Source: an uncultured Bacteroidaceae bacterium
GTDB lineage: Bacteria > Bacteroidota > Bacteroidia > Bacteroidales > Bacteroidaceae
NCBI GenBank assembly: GCA_905234555.1
Contig: CAJOHO010000002.1
Location: forward strand, 113,499 to 177,498
DNA length: 64,000 nucleotides
Reading direction: 5' to 3'
The first letter of the stretch is position 1, and the number at the start of each line of letters is the position of its first letter. Made by a program: the position numbers and the translations under genes. The notes beneath the pieces are model-generated. The model did not search any database and had not been told where the DNA came from. It saw only the letters and a program-made list of their open reading frames with translations. Of this stretch, positions 20,100-30,174 are shown in pieces.

Positions 20100-22589
20100 A
20101 TGGCAAATAACCCTCAATACTCCACGAATGAAGTAAAGAAAATACTCTTTCATAATTTGGAAGGAAAGAGTGAAGAGGTTAACTATAAGAAAAACTTCTG
20201 TGAAAAGTACTTTGACAAAGGGACTTGGAGCCTAGATGTGTTAAATCAGGTGGATGTTTTGCTTGTTAACAGAAAGGGCAGATATTTATTGTATATTGAA
20301 TCGAAATATAAGATATCAAATGAGGTTCAGAGAAGAAGAGCCATTGCTCAGGTTATTCTAACGAACAAAAAACAAGATGCCATATTGAGTCGTGTGGCTA
20401 TTATCTACTTAAACGAACACAATGATGACATACTAGAATTGATCGACTGCTCTGATGACTCAGTGATGTATAACAACGACATCAACTGGACTGCAGAGAA
20501 GCCAAGCAACCCAACCAAAGATGCCGTTGACAGAATTAACGATAGGGTAAAGGGCAAAATCACTCGTTTTACAAATGAGGAGATAAAAGACTTCTACGAT
20601 ACTTTCAAGAAAAGTCTGGATACACAGATAAACATTACAGAACAGAACTTCAATGTGGTTTATAATCTGTGGAAAAACGAGGTCCATTTTAAAGAGGCTA
20701 TTGAGGACGAACAGGACCGTATTAACTTATTCCTTGTTGACCTATTGAATGGTACAAAGTATAAGAAGTCAATCATTACGGATATAATAGACCATACGCT
20801 TTTCGAAACAGTGAAAGTGGGAGAAAAAGAAGAAGATACAGATGAGCCATTGATTCGAGAAGGAACAAACCTTAGTCATTATGTAATGATGAAAAATGGT
20901 GAGGTAATTGATGGCTTCAAATACTCTGGTGCTCAGCACTCTTATTATTACACGATAGCTAATGCTGAGGAGTACATTTCATTTTGGAAAAGATATAAAC
21001 GTCCGCCAGAGAAGCATGAGTTTATGAATATCTTGGAACGAAGCAGTAAACTTTATTCTGAAAAATACAGAAGGGATACTGGTGGAGAGTACACACCTAC
21101 ATGCTTTGTGGAATTACAAAACAAGATTCTTTATGAGCATTATAACATGGACGATTATATCGTCTGTGATCCTTGTGCTGGGGTGGGAAACTTGGAAAAC
21201 CAATTTGGCAAGGATTATAAACAATATTGCTACCTTTCTACATTAGAGCAGATGGATGTGGACACCTGCAAGATAAAGGGATTCGAGAATGCCATTCAAT
21301 TTGACTATCTTAAAGACGATAAACAGCCCCAATGGAAATACAAAGGGCGCCTTCTTCCTATTGAAGAAATAGCTAAGCATGAAGGTCGTAAGTTAATGAT
21401 TGTAATGAATCCACCCTATACTCGTAAAAAGGGGTTTGGATATGATTTGGCTATAGAATTCTTCATCAAGGTATTAGCATTACATCCTGATGTTATTGTA
21501 TATTATTGTAAGACGGAGTTCTTTCTTCGGGAAACCATATCGGTCTTTGTTAACTCCAATTACAAAATTGTATCTCATTTGTTTAGTAATGCGAAAGACA
21601 CATTCTTGTTATCGGAATGGTCTGTCAGTCAAGTAATATTTGACAAAGAATCTGGTGTAGAGATAACTAAAGGGCAGGTAATAGCAACGAGATATGACTA
21701 CAATGTACGAACGGGGCATCTTGACTTTCAAAAGACATATTGTTACGATAATTCTCGTCCAGATCTTATAAAGGAAATAGAAAAAGAGATAGTAAAGAAT
21801 CAAGCAAAAGGGTTGGTTTTAGGCCAATGGTGCTATCTGAATAGCTGTATGAAAATAAGTAATGGTGGAAAAGAAAAAGCTAAAAAAATCACATCTGAAA
21901 ACATCAAATGGTGCTTGGTTTCTAAAGGCTTGTGTTTCAATACACATCATAAATATTTCGAATGGAACTATTTGGTGTATAAAGGTCATGTTACTGAAAT
22001 CTCAAAAGAGTTATTATCGGATGCTATCATGTTTTCTTTATTCTATAAAGGAATTCTTTTTTCCAATAAAGGACAAGAAAATTATATTATGCCATTCACA
22101 GCAGAAGAATTAGGTTGTGCCAAGAACGACTTAAATGTACTATTGCCGGAAATGAATGATTTGTTTGGTACTCAGCCATTAGCAAAGCCTTTTGATTTTA
22201 GGGAATTTCTTAAACAATTTGAATTTTCAGCTGAAGCAAAGGCTCTTTATCAAGCGGCATTGGAAATCTTCAAATACTATCATCGAAGCGATGAATATCC
22301 TAACAAGGATTATAATGATAGTTATTATGACATCACCAATGCTATTATGGGAAAGAATGTGAGTTCATTCACTACATTAGACAAGGCAAACGACAAGAGA
22401 ATTACAAAAGTAAAAACGACTAAAGGTACAAAAGGATTTGGACGTAATACAATTGCCTCGGCAGTGGGTAGTAAAGATTTAGAAATATTCTTCAGATTCT
22501 TCGATACACGCGATGTCTTGGCAAAGAAGATAAACAAACAATTGTTAGAACAAAACTTGCTCCTTTGGGAGAGAGAAAATATTTATTAG
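20100..22589 (+). CDS. Putative nuclease-N6-adenine methyltransferase fusion (Type IIG-like restriction-modification enzyme)
   Basis: N-terminal PD-(D/E)xK-like VDVLLVNRKGRYLLYIESKYK; MTase motif I VCDPCAGVGNLE; motif IV VMNPPYTRKKG. Confidence 0.75.
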   Translation: MANNPQYSTNEVKKILFHNLEGKSEEVNYKKNFCEKYFDKGTWSLDVLNQVDVLLVNRKGRYLLYIESKYKISNEVQRRRAIAQVILTNKKQDAILSRVAIIYLNEHNDDILELIDCSDDSVMYNNDINWTAEKPSNPTKDAVDRINDRVKGKITRFTNEEIKDFYDTFKKSLDTQINITEQNFNVVYNLWKNEVHFKEAIEDEQDRINLFLVDLLNGTKYKKSIITDIIDHTLFETVKVGEKEEDTDEPLIREGTNLSHYVMMKNGEVIDGFKYSGAQHSYYYTIANAEEYISFWKRYKRPPEKHEFMNILERSSKLYSEKYRRDTGGEYTPTCFVELQNKILYEHYNMDDYIVCDPCAGVGNLENQFGKDYKQYCYLSTLEQMDVDTCKIKGFENAIQFDYLKDDKQPQWKYKGRLLPIEEIAKHEGRKLMIVMNPPYTRKKGFGYDLAIEFFIKVLALHPDVIVYYCKTEFFLRETISVFVNSNYKIVSHLFSNAKDTFLLSEWSVSQVIFDKESGVEITKGQVIATRYDYNVRTGHLDFQKTYCYDNSRPDLIKEIEKEIVKNQAKGLVLGQWCYLNSCMKISNGGKEKAKKITSENIKWCLVSKGLCFNTHHKYFEWNYLVYKGHVTEISKELLSDAIMFSLFYKGILFSNKGQENYIMPFTAEELGCAKNDLNVLLPEMNDLFGTQPLAKPFDFREFLKQFEFSAEAKALYQAALEIFKYYHRSDEYPNKDYNDSYYDITNAIMGKNVSSFTTLDKANDKRITKVKTTKGTKGFGRNTIASAVGSKDLEIFFRFFDTRDVLAKKINKQLLEQNLLLWERENIY

Positions 22590-22638
22590 GAACTCAAAAA
22601 CTACAAGATATAGCAAAAGAACAATTTGGAAGGTCGAA

Positions 22639-22725
22639 AACACCCATACCGAACGAACACAATCATGGCTCAGGGAACGAATCCTTGAGCCATTTTGATA
22701 AGATCTCATTAATCGTGTGGGTGTT
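22639..22725 (+). terminator. Nested hairpin after the RM gene (AACACCCAtAC..GTgTGGGTGTT around ATGGCTCA..TGAGCCAT)
   Basis: Two nested inverted repeats immediately downstream of the stop. Confidence 0.5.
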
Positions 22726-22765
22726 TATTACTTGGGTATTACAAGTTCTTCAACTCGCTGAAACC

Positions 22766-22906
22766 TTACATGTTTTTCGCCATCTCGAAGTTGCGCTTCA
22801 TATAATTGGCAGCGTCTTCGGAGTTCATTGGCGATTGCCGCCATACGGCTATTTTCCGCATTTTGCGTTCTGTCGTTTCCTTGTGAAACTGATTGAGAAA
22901 GGTCAT
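22766..22906 (-). CDS. Candidate 46-aa small protein
   Basis: MTFLNQFHKETTERKMRKIAVWRQSPMNSEDAANYMKRNFEMAKNM, preceded by TTAACTTTGC promoter-like sequence; overlaps an alternative 61-aa frame (22728..22913). Confidence 0.35.
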   Translation of the reverse strand: MTFLNQFHKETTERKMRKIAVWRQSPMNSEDAANYMKRNFEMAKNM

Positions 22907-23101
22907 AGTCCATTCCTTTTTATTTAAGACTGCTGCAAAGTTAAGAAAAAACGTTGAATCTGCTAAAGAAATGATAAAAAAAACATGATTTGTTCTTCTT
23001 TAGCCAGAGAGAAGAAGAATTATTTTCGTATAGCTTATCATGAGGTGGACACAAATTTAGCAGACCTTAAAAACCATTCTTCTCGATAAAAAGCGAAATT
23101 A

Positions 23102-23235
23102 GTTAAGTGATTTGTGTTTTTCGCTTAACAAATTTTGCGGAATTTGTTAAGTCTGAATCCGAAAATACTTAACAAAAATGAAATAATTTGTTAAGTGATT
23201 CCACTTAATTTGTTAAGTGTTTCCGAATTTTGTTG
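23102..23235. repeat. 22-bp-period array, 6 units (GTTAAG/CTTAAC boxes); family 2, copy A
   Basis: Boxes at 23102,23124,23146,23168,23190,23212; near-identical copy at 60939-61070. Confidence 0.88.
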
Positions 23236-23385
23236 AAAATGGATGTCAATAGACTGGTTCCTACCCTCAACTCCTGATGCATGATTTCAGGATGATTTGA
23301 TTTCTCACGTGATTCTTCTACAGAGTTTTTTGGGGTGTGATTCTGTTTTTTCTCTAAAAAAGTTTGTGGTTTCAAAAAAAAGCTG

Positions 23386-23393
23386 TAACTTTG
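23386..23393 (+). promoter_or_regulatory. Bacteroidetes-type -7 element TAACTTTG
   Basis: Just upstream of tRNA-Asp. Confidence 0.5.
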
Positions 23394-23410
23394 CAGCCAC
23401 AAAACAAAAA

Positions 23411-23484
23411 GGTGCGTTAGTTCAGTAGGTTAGAATACATGCCTGTCACGCATGGGGTCACGAGTTCGAGTCTCGTACGCACCG
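23411..23484 (+). tRNA. tRNA-Asp(GTC)
   Basis: Cloverleaf GGTGCGT..CTGTCAC..GTTCGAGTC..ACGCACC. Confidence 0.93.
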
Positions 23485-23694
23485 CAGAAAAAGGAAGCTC
23501 AAGGCTTCCTTTTTTGGTTTGTTGGCTCACTTGAAAAATCCTGTGTCTGCTTACAGATTGTTGTAAAAAAAACAGGAAAAACTCTTTTGAAGTTTGCAGC
23601 TCTTTGAGAGCTGTTGTGCTAAGTACTATGCCTTGCCTTTAAGAGCAAGCTCTTACGTCCAGCCATACTTCTTATCACATAACTCCGTTATTAC

Positions 23695-23932
23695 AAACAT
23701 CAAAAAGCAAAAACACCGTTACGCTGCGCTTCACTAAAAAAGGCTGCGCATTGTGAGAGATCGGTTATTTAGGACCAAAGGTCCGATGTTTTTGCTTTCA
23801 TTGATTTCAAAGCATGAAATGCTGCGTATGGGGCTGGTGATGGCTGACGGAAGTTTACTTACAGGCAGACAGCATCAGCAGCAGACGCAAATCTTGTAAA
23901 GATTGAAAGCAATGAAAGGGTTTTTGATGTTT
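23695..23932. ncRNA. Candidate structured RNA or miniature element bounded by a 12-bp inverted repeat
   Basis: AAACATCAAAAA/TTTTTGATGTTT outer pair, AAAGCAAAAACA/TGTTTTTGCTTT, CTTTCATTG/CAATGAAAG, GGACCaaaGGTCC, TGCGT..ACGCA irregular stem. Confidence 0.4.
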
Positions 23933-23992
23933 TTGTGTAAATCTAAACACAGACGTTTGTAGGTAATCCTTATAGTTTACGTTTTCTTTATC

Positions 23993-24934
23993 CTAACCTC
24001 CGATGATGGTTTTGATGCCGTGGGTTTCGAAGTGGGTGGCACAGCGTTGCAGGGTTTCTTCGGAAGGAGGAAACATTGGCAGATGCTGTGGGTTGTAGGT
24101 GGACCAGAGGCGTCGGTGCTTGTCTTTCCCTACGTCGTGGTAGGGTAGGAGATTGACCTGGAGAATTCCTTTGTCTGACTTGTCGTGTGGGAGCGAGGCG
24201 ACGAAACGTGCTGTCTGCTCCATGTTCTGGTCGTCGGTATTGATGCCTTCGATGAGGGGAATGCGAATCCAGATGCTGGTGTTCCAACTGCTCAGACGCT
24301 TCAGGTTCTCCAGGATCAGTTCGTTGCCAACACCCGTCAGCTGTTGGTGTCGGGCTGAATCCATGTGCTTGATATCGACGAGGAACAGCTCGCATTCGTC
24401 GGCTACCTGCCGCAGAAAGGCTGTGTCGGGCACATGGAGCGTTGTATCTACGGCTCGGTGGAATCCTCGTTGTCCACAGGCTCGGAGCAGGGATAAGACT
24501 TCTGCCTGAGCCGTGGGAGAGGTGGTGTAGAGCGGTTCGCCTCCGCAAAGGGTGACGCCTCCACCGCTGTCGAGCATGATGTCGCGTTCTTTCTCAATCT
24601 CAGCCAGCAGTTCTTCCTCTGTCCATTCGCGTCCGCACATCTCCAATGCCGTCGTGGGGCAGTTTTCTGCACAACGTCCACACTGGAGGCAACGAACGCC
24701 CGCAACAGGCTGGATGCCGTCGGCAGTCAGCTGGATGGCACCTTGAGGACAGGCTTCCACACAGGTGCGGCAGCCGATACATTTGCTTTTCTTATATGTT
24801 TTCTGGATTTTCGCGCTCCACGACTCAGGGTTGTGGCACCACACACAATGCAGGGGACATCCTTTGAAAAAGAGGGTGGTGCGGATGCCAGGGCCGTCGT
24901 TGATGCTATACCGCTTGATATCGAAAATCGTCAT
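23993..24934 (-). CDS. Glycyl-radical enzyme activating enzyme (radical SAM with two extra 4Fe-4S cluster motifs)
   Basis: GIRTTLFFKGCPLHCVWCHNPES; CIGCRTCVEACPQGAI; CLQCGRCAENCPTTAL; GGVTLCGGEPL. Confidence 0.9.
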   Translation of the reverse strand: MTIFDIKRYSINDGPGIRTTLFFKGCPLHCVWCHNPESWSAKIQKTYKKSKCIGCRTCVEACPQGAIQLTADGIQPVAGVRCLQCGRCAENCPTTALEMCGREWTEEELLAEIEKERDIMLDSGGGVTLCGGEPLYTTSPTAQAEVLSLLRACGQRGFHRAVDTTLHVPDTAFLRQVADECELFLVDIKHMDSARHQQLTGVGNELILENLKRLSSWNTSIWIRIPLIEGINTDDQNMEQTARFVASLPHDKSDKGILQVNLLPYHDVGKDKHRRLWSTYNPQHLPMFPPSEETLQRCATHFETHGIKTIIGG

Positions 24935-24959
24935 AGGAGCGTGGAGACATAGCGACTTG

Positions 24960-26249
24960 TTAGTCTCGTTGGAAGATGTCGCGTGTATAGACCTTGTCCT
25001 TCACGTCGTTGAGGCAGGAGTCGTAGCGGTTGGCGATGATGGCGTCGCATTGTGCCTTGAAGCTTTCCAGATTGTTCACCACACGGCTTCCGAAGAAGGT
25101 GCTTCCGTCGGGGAGTGTGGGTTCATAGACAATGACTTTGGCGCCTTTTGCCTTGATGCGCTTCATGATGCCCTGGATGGCGCTTTGGCGGAAGTTATCG
25201 GAGTTGGACTTCATGGTGAGGCGGTAAACACCTACCACTACTTCGTGTTCCTTGGTGGAGTCGAAGGCGTTCACGCCTGTATAGCTGTAATAACCGGCAC
25301 AGTCGAGCACGCGGTCGGCAATGAAGTCCTTACGGGTGCGGTTGCTATCGACGATGGCTTTGATGAGGTTTTCAGGCACGTCGTTGAAGTTTGCCAGCAG
25401 CTGCTTTGTGTCTTTCGGCAGGCAGTAGCCTCCGTAGCCAAACGAGGGGTTGTTGTAATGTGTGCCGATACGCGGATCGAGACATACGCCCTGAATGATG
25501 GCTTGTGTGTTGAGTCCCTTCATCTCGGCGTAGGTGTCCAGTTCGTTGAAATAGGACACGCGGAGGGCGAGGTAGGTGTTGGCAAAGAGTTTCACGGCTT
25601 CTGCCTCTGTGCTACCCATGAACAGAACAGGGACGTCTTCCTTGAGTGCTCCGTTCTTGATGAGTGTGGCGAATGTCTCGGCTGCTGTCTTCAGGTTTTC
25701 GTCATCGTAGCCTACGATGATGCGGGAGGGGTAGAGGTTGTCGTACAGTGCCTTGCTCTCACGCAGGAATTCGGGTGCGAAGATGATGTTGGGAACAACC
25801 ACCTTGAAGGAGCCGTCGGTCAGACGTTCGCGATAGCTGAACTTCTCACGCACGTGGGCTGTGAAACCTACGGGAACGGTGGATTTGACCACCATCACGG
25901 CATCGGGATTCACCTGGAGCACCAAGTCAATCACTTCCTCTACGTGGCTCGTGTCGAAATAGTTCTTCACGGGGTCGTAGTTGGTGGGAGCAGCAATGAC
26001 GACGAAGTCAGCCTGACTGTAAGCCGTGCGTCCGTCGAGTGTGGCAGAGAGCTTCAGCGGCTTTTCTGCCAGATATTTTTCTATATATTCGTCTTGAATC
26101 GGTGATTCCTTGCGGTTGATTTTATCTACTTTTTCAGGAACCACATCCACAGCTGTCACTTCATGGTGCTGTGCTAACAAAGTAGCGATGCTCAGACCTA
26201 CATATCCTGTGCCTGCCACCGCTATTTTCAAATCTTCAAAGTTTTTCAT
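24960..26249 (-). CDS. ugd: UDP-glucose 6-dehydrogenase family nucleotide-sugar dehydrogenase
   Basis: [37 protein letters not shown]. Confidence 0.88.
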   Translation of the reverse strand: MKNFEDLKIAVAGTGYVGLSIATLLAQHHEVTAVDVVPEKVDKINRKESPIQDEYIEKYLAEKPLKLSATLDGRTAYSQADFVVIAAPTNYDPVKNYFDTSHVEEVIDLVLQVNPDAVMVVKSTVPVGFTAHVREKFSYRERLTDGSFKVVVPNIIFAPEFLRESKALYDNLYPSRIIVGYDDENLKTAAETFATLIKNGALKEDVPVLFMGSTEAEAVKLFANTYLALRVSYFNELDTYAEMKGLNTQAIIQGVCLDPRIGTHYNNPSFGYGGYCLPKDTKQLLANFNDVPENLIKAIVDSNRTRKDFIADRVLDCAGYYSYTGVNAFDSTKEHEVVVGVYRLTMKSNSDNFRQSAIQGIMKRIKAKGAKVIVYEPTLPDGSTFFGSRVVNNLESFKAQCDAIIANRYDSCLNDVKDKVYTRDIFQRD

Positions 26250-26300
26250 TATTTATTAATGGGCTTTATGGGCAATATGGGCTTTATGGGCATGATGGGC

Positions 26301-28241
26301 TTAATGGGTGCTTTCAGCATCCAGCTCCTTGTCGATTTCCTCATATACAGAATTGTTGCTCTTGTACTCAGGAACAATCTGTTTCATCTTGCGCACGGTG
26401 TCCATATTGTTGAAGTGCTTGGAAATGTCAATCAGGTTGTCAATATCCTTGCACACCTGTTCGTAGTCGTATTCGCGAACCTGGGCAATACGAATCTTCT
26501 CGTGGAAGGTGGGTTTGGTGCCTTCGAGTTCGTTGAGCACCTCTTCGTAGAGTTTTTCTCCTTCGCGCAGACCTGTGAAACGGATTTCCACACCTTTGGC
26601 GCCGGAGAGGGCAATCATGCGTTTTGCCAAATCCACAATCTTCACGGGTTCGCCCATGTCGAAGACGAAGATTTCGCCGCCCTTGCCTTTGGTTCCTGCT
26701 TCGAGCACGAGCTTACAGGCTTCTGGAATCAGCATGAAGAAACGGACGATGCGTTCGTCGGTAACAGTAACCGGTCCGCCGTTCTTGATCTGTTCGCGGA
26801 AGAGTGGAATGACGGAACCGTTGCTGCCCAGCACGTTTCCGAAACGGGTGGTGACGAACTGTGTCTTCGACTGCTTGCTGAGCGACTGCACATAAATCTC
26901 GCAGATTCGCTTCGAGCAACCCATCACGTTGGTGGGGTTGACGGCCTTGTCGGTAGAAACCATCACGAATTTCTTCACGCCGTACTTGTCTGCCAAATCG
27001 GCAATCACCTTTGTTCCGTAGATGTTGTTCTGAACGGCAACGCTGGGGTTGTCCTCCATCATCGGCACATGCTTGTAGGCAGCTGCGTGGAAAACATAAT
27101 CGGGACGGCAACGCTGGAAGATATCCTCCATCAGCTCAGGACGGGCGATGGAAGTCACGATGGTTTCGGCAGGAATGTCGGGATAGTCGCGAGCCATCAT
27201 CAGACGGATGTCGTGCTGAGGAGTCTCTGCCTGGTCGATCAACATCATGGCGGCAGGCTTGTAGGCTGCAACCAGACGTACCATCTCCGAACCGATGCTG
27301 CCGGCAGAACCCGTGATGAGGATGTTCTTGCCTTTCAGTTCACGGCCTACGGACTCCATATCCACCTTGATTTCGTCGCGTGGGAGAAGGTCTTCCACAC
27401 TTACTTCGTTGAGCTGCACACCCTTGAAATCTTCCTCTGTCAGCTGACCGTTCTCAATGCTGGCTTCCTTCACCTGTGACGTCATGAAAATCTTCACGCC
27501 GTTGCTGATGAACATATCCTGCAAAGCCTGATTAGCACGGAACTCCCTGACACGAAGCGGACTGATGAGTACACCTTCGATGCGATTATTCTTGAGAACC
27601 TCAGGCAGTTTGTCGTTGACGACATAGACTTTTTCGCCCATCAGACGCAGGTTCTTCGACTTCTCGTCAGTAGTGATGAAACCCTTGAGCAAGAATCGCT
27701 TAGGAACCTGACTACGGATGCTCTTGGCTAAGCCCACACCGCCCGACTTGATACCGAAAATCATCACACGGATTGCTTTCTTGTCGATGGTGGTGAGGTC
27801 GAACAGGGTCTTTACAATGACTCTGACAGCCCACATGAACAGGGTGGCGATGGCAAAGGCAAAGATCAGCTGCTTGTTAGTTAATGCCATGAATGGAGTG
27901 AAGTCCTGCGACTTGGCGATCTGTGTAACGATCAGCGTCAGCACCAAGGAAAGAGCACTTGCATATCCCACTCTCGACAAATCCACAAATGATGAATATC
28001 GTATCACACCGGAATAGGTCCTGAACACTCTGGCACCGATGATGCTCATGGCTGCACAAAGCAAGGATGTGTAGATAACGGTGAAGCGCTCAGCAAAAAA
28101 GGCGTTTGAACGCTTGACAATCCAACATGTAACAAGGGCAGATATCAGCACAATCAGGAAATCCAATGCTAACAAACACCAATAAGGCAGGGTCTTTTTG
28201 GTGAAATACCACTTCAGGATTGAACTAAACGGATTTCTCAT
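26301..28241 (-). CDS. CapD/PglF/WbpM-family membrane nucleotide-sugar 4,6-dehydratase/epimerase
   Basis: Four N-terminal TM helices; ILITGSAGSIGSEMVR; MVSTDKAVNPTNVMGCSKRI. Confidence 0.92.
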   Translation of the reverse strand: MRNPFSSILKWYFTKKTLPYWCLLALDFLIVLISALVTCWIVKRSNAFFAERFTVIYTSLLCAAMSIIGARVFRTYSGVIRYSSFVDLSRVGYASALSLVLTLIVTQIAKSQDFTPFMALTNKQLIFAFAIATLFMWAVRVIVKTLFDLTTIDKKAIRVMIFGIKSGGVGLAKSIRSQVPKRFLLKGFITTDEKSKNLRLMGEKVYVVNDKLPEVLKNNRIEGVLISPLRVREFRANQALQDMFISNGVKIFMTSQVKEASIENGQLTEEDFKGVQLNEVSVEDLLPRDEIKVDMESVGRELKGKNILITGSAGSIGSEMVRLVAAYKPAAMMLIDQAETPQHDIRLMMARDYPDIPAETIVTSIARPELMEDIFQRCRPDYVFHAAAYKHVPMMEDNPSVAVQNNIYGTKVIADLADKYGVKKFVMVSTDKAVNPTNVMGCSKRICEIYVQSLSKQSKTQFVTTRFGNVLGSNGSVIPLFREQIKNGGPVTVTDERIVRFFMLIPEACKLVLEAGTKGKGGEIFVFDMGEPVKIVDLAKRMIALSGAKGVEIRFTGLREGEKLYEEVLNELEGTKPTFHEKIRIAQVREYDYEQVCKDIDNLIDISKHFNNMDTVRKMKQIVPEYKSNNSVYEEIDKELDAESTH

Positions 28242-28501
28242 ATTTCGTAATTATATTCTCTCAACTGCTAAAAAAACTAATCTCTCAAATTATGCTTTGC
28301 ATATTTTGGGTGCAAAGATACGGAAAAAATTCATCGCATCGTTAAAATTCCTAATTTTTTTTACAATTCACAACAATTTTTCTTCCAATAGATACTTTTT
28401 TGTGAATTTTAACGTTGTTATAATAGGAAGTTAAGCAGATTATCCGTAAATTTGCAAACGACAAAGAAAATAGCACCATTGAAACACAATTGCTAATAAG
28501 C

Positions 28502-28972
28502 ATGGAAACACTTCAGGTGAACGGAACTACCAAAGAAGAAAAATACGCAGAACTGCTGCCGCAGATACGTTCGGTGGTGGAAGACGAAACAGATACCATT
28601 GCCAATATGGCAAATGTCGCTGCGATGTTGCACGAGACGTTCGGCTTCTGGTGGACGGGTTTTTACCGTGTTCAGGGCAACGAATTGGTCCTTGGTCCCT
28701 TCCAAGGTCCACTGGCTTGCACACGTATCCGTCGTGGACGTGGTGTCTGTGGAACGGCTTGGGAACGCAATGAAACAGTTGTTGTAGCTGATGTGGATGC
28801 CTTCCCTGGTCATATTGCGTGTAGTAGTGCCTCGAAGAGTGAAATCGTGGTGCCAGTCCGCAAAGCCTACGGCGATGTGGTGGCTGTGCTCGATATTGAT
28901 AGCGATGCGTATGCCACTTTCGACGAAACCGACCGCCTGTGGCTGGAAAAAATTGTAACGCTAATTAAGTAA
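28502..28972 (+). CDS. msrC: GAF-domain free methionine-(R)-sulfoxide reductase
   Basis: WTGFYRVQGNELVLGPFQGPLACTRIRRGRGVCGTAW; HIACSSASKSEIVVPV. Confidence 0.88.
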   Translation: METLQVNGTTKEEKYAELLPQIRSVVEDETDTIANMANVAAMLHETFGFWWTGFYRVQGNELVLGPFQGPLACTRIRRGRGVCGTAWERNETVVVADVDAFPGHIACSSASKSEIVVPVRKAYGDVVAVLDIDSDAYATFDETDRLWLEKIVTLIK

Positions 28973-29060
28973 CTCGGAATACTCGGAGTGCTCAGAGTGC
29001 TCAGATTACTCAGAGTGCTCGGAAATCGGAATACTCGGAATACTCAGAAAAATATAGAAC

Positions 29061-30146
29061 ATGAGAAGTAACGATAATTTTTGCATTATTCTGGCGGGAG
29101 GGATCGGTTCCCGTCTTTGGCCTTCGAGCCGTCAGCAGAAACCCAAGCAATTCCTCGACTTTATGGGAACCGGCGAAACCCTTTTGCAGGCTACCTACCG
29201 GCGTTTTGCTGCGTTTATCAACCCTGAGAACATCATCGTGATGTCGAATCACATGTATGAGTCGTACATCCATGAGCAACTGCCCAATCTGTCTCCTCGC
29301 AACTTGTTGCTGGAGCCGATGCGTCGTAACACTGTTCCCAGCGTGACTTGGGGCTGTGTGGAGATTGCCCACCGAAATCCCAACGCAAGGGTAGTGGTGG
29401 CACCTTCCGATCAGGTGGTGGTCACGCATGAGGAATTTGAGAAGGAAATACTGACAGGACTGGACTATGTGGCTCGCCACGAACGTCTGTTAACGCTTGG
29501 TGTGGTGCCTTATCGTCCTGACACAACTTACGGCTATATCCAGATGGCTGATGAACGGGAAACGGACATCTTTGAGGTACGTGCCTTTACGGAGAAACCC
29601 ACTTTGGAGTTTGCTCAGATGTTTGTGGAAAGCAACGAATTCCTCTGGAATACAGGTCTTTTCATCTGGAAAGCAAAGACTTATCTATCTTCGATGCATC
29701 GGCAGTCGGACTTGTTCGTAGAGATGATGGAAGAGGTGGAGAAGAAGTATACGGAAGGTGAAAGTGTGGGCGGACTGGTGGCAGATTCGTTTGCCAAATG
29801 TCCGAACGTGTCGCTGGAACAAGGTGTGCTGGAGAAACTGGAGAACGTGGATGTGATGATGTGTCACTTCAAGTGGAGTGATATCGGTACTTGGCACGCG
29901 CTCTACGACGTGATGGACAAGACGGAGGATTCGAATGTCCGTATCGGTAAACATGCTTTGCTCTACGACTGCGAGAACTGTCTGGTGAAGTTGCCTTCAG
30001 GCAAGGTGGCTGTTGTCCAGGGACTGAAAGACTATATTGTGGTAGAGGAAAACGACGTGCTGGTGATCTGCAAGAAAGACGATCAGAACGCCATCCGCAA
30101 GTTTGTGAATGACGTTCAGATTAATGTAGGTGACGAATTCGTGTAA
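29061..30146 (+). CDS. manC: Mannose-1-phosphate guanylyltransferase
   Basis: ILAGGIGSRLWPSSRQQKPKQFLD; FTEKPTLEFAQ; WNTGLFIWK. Confidence 0.92.
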   Translation: MRSNDNFCIILAGGIGSRLWPSSRQQKPKQFLDFMGTGETLLQATYRRFAAFINPENIIVMSNHMYESYIHEQLPNLSPRNLLLEPMRRNTVPSVTWGCVEIAHRNPNARVVVAPSDQVVVTHEEFEKEILTGLDYVARHERLLTLGVVPYRPDTTYGYIQMADERETDIFEVRAFTEKPTLEFAQMFVESNEFLWNTGLFIWKAKTYLSSMHRQSDLFVEMMEEVEKKYTEGESVGGLVADSFAKCPNVSLEQGVLEKLENVDVMMCHFKWSDIGTWHALYDVMDKTEDSNVRIGKHALLYDCENCLVKLPSGKVAVVQGLKDYIVVEENDVLVICKKDDQNAIRKFVNDVQINVGDEFV

Positions 30147-30174
30147 TCAGCTGGAAAAACCAGCTGATACGGGA

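Noticed and set aside
24765-26105. 446-aa plus-strand ORF across the GRE activase and ugd
   Set aside because: Overlaps two well-supported minus-strand genes; His/Val/Cys-rich shadow composition.
26259-27479. 406-aa plus-strand ORF starting MGFMGNMGFMGMMGLMGAF
   Set aside because: Start lies in the GGGCTTTAT tandem repeat and the rest is antisense to the CapD-like gene.
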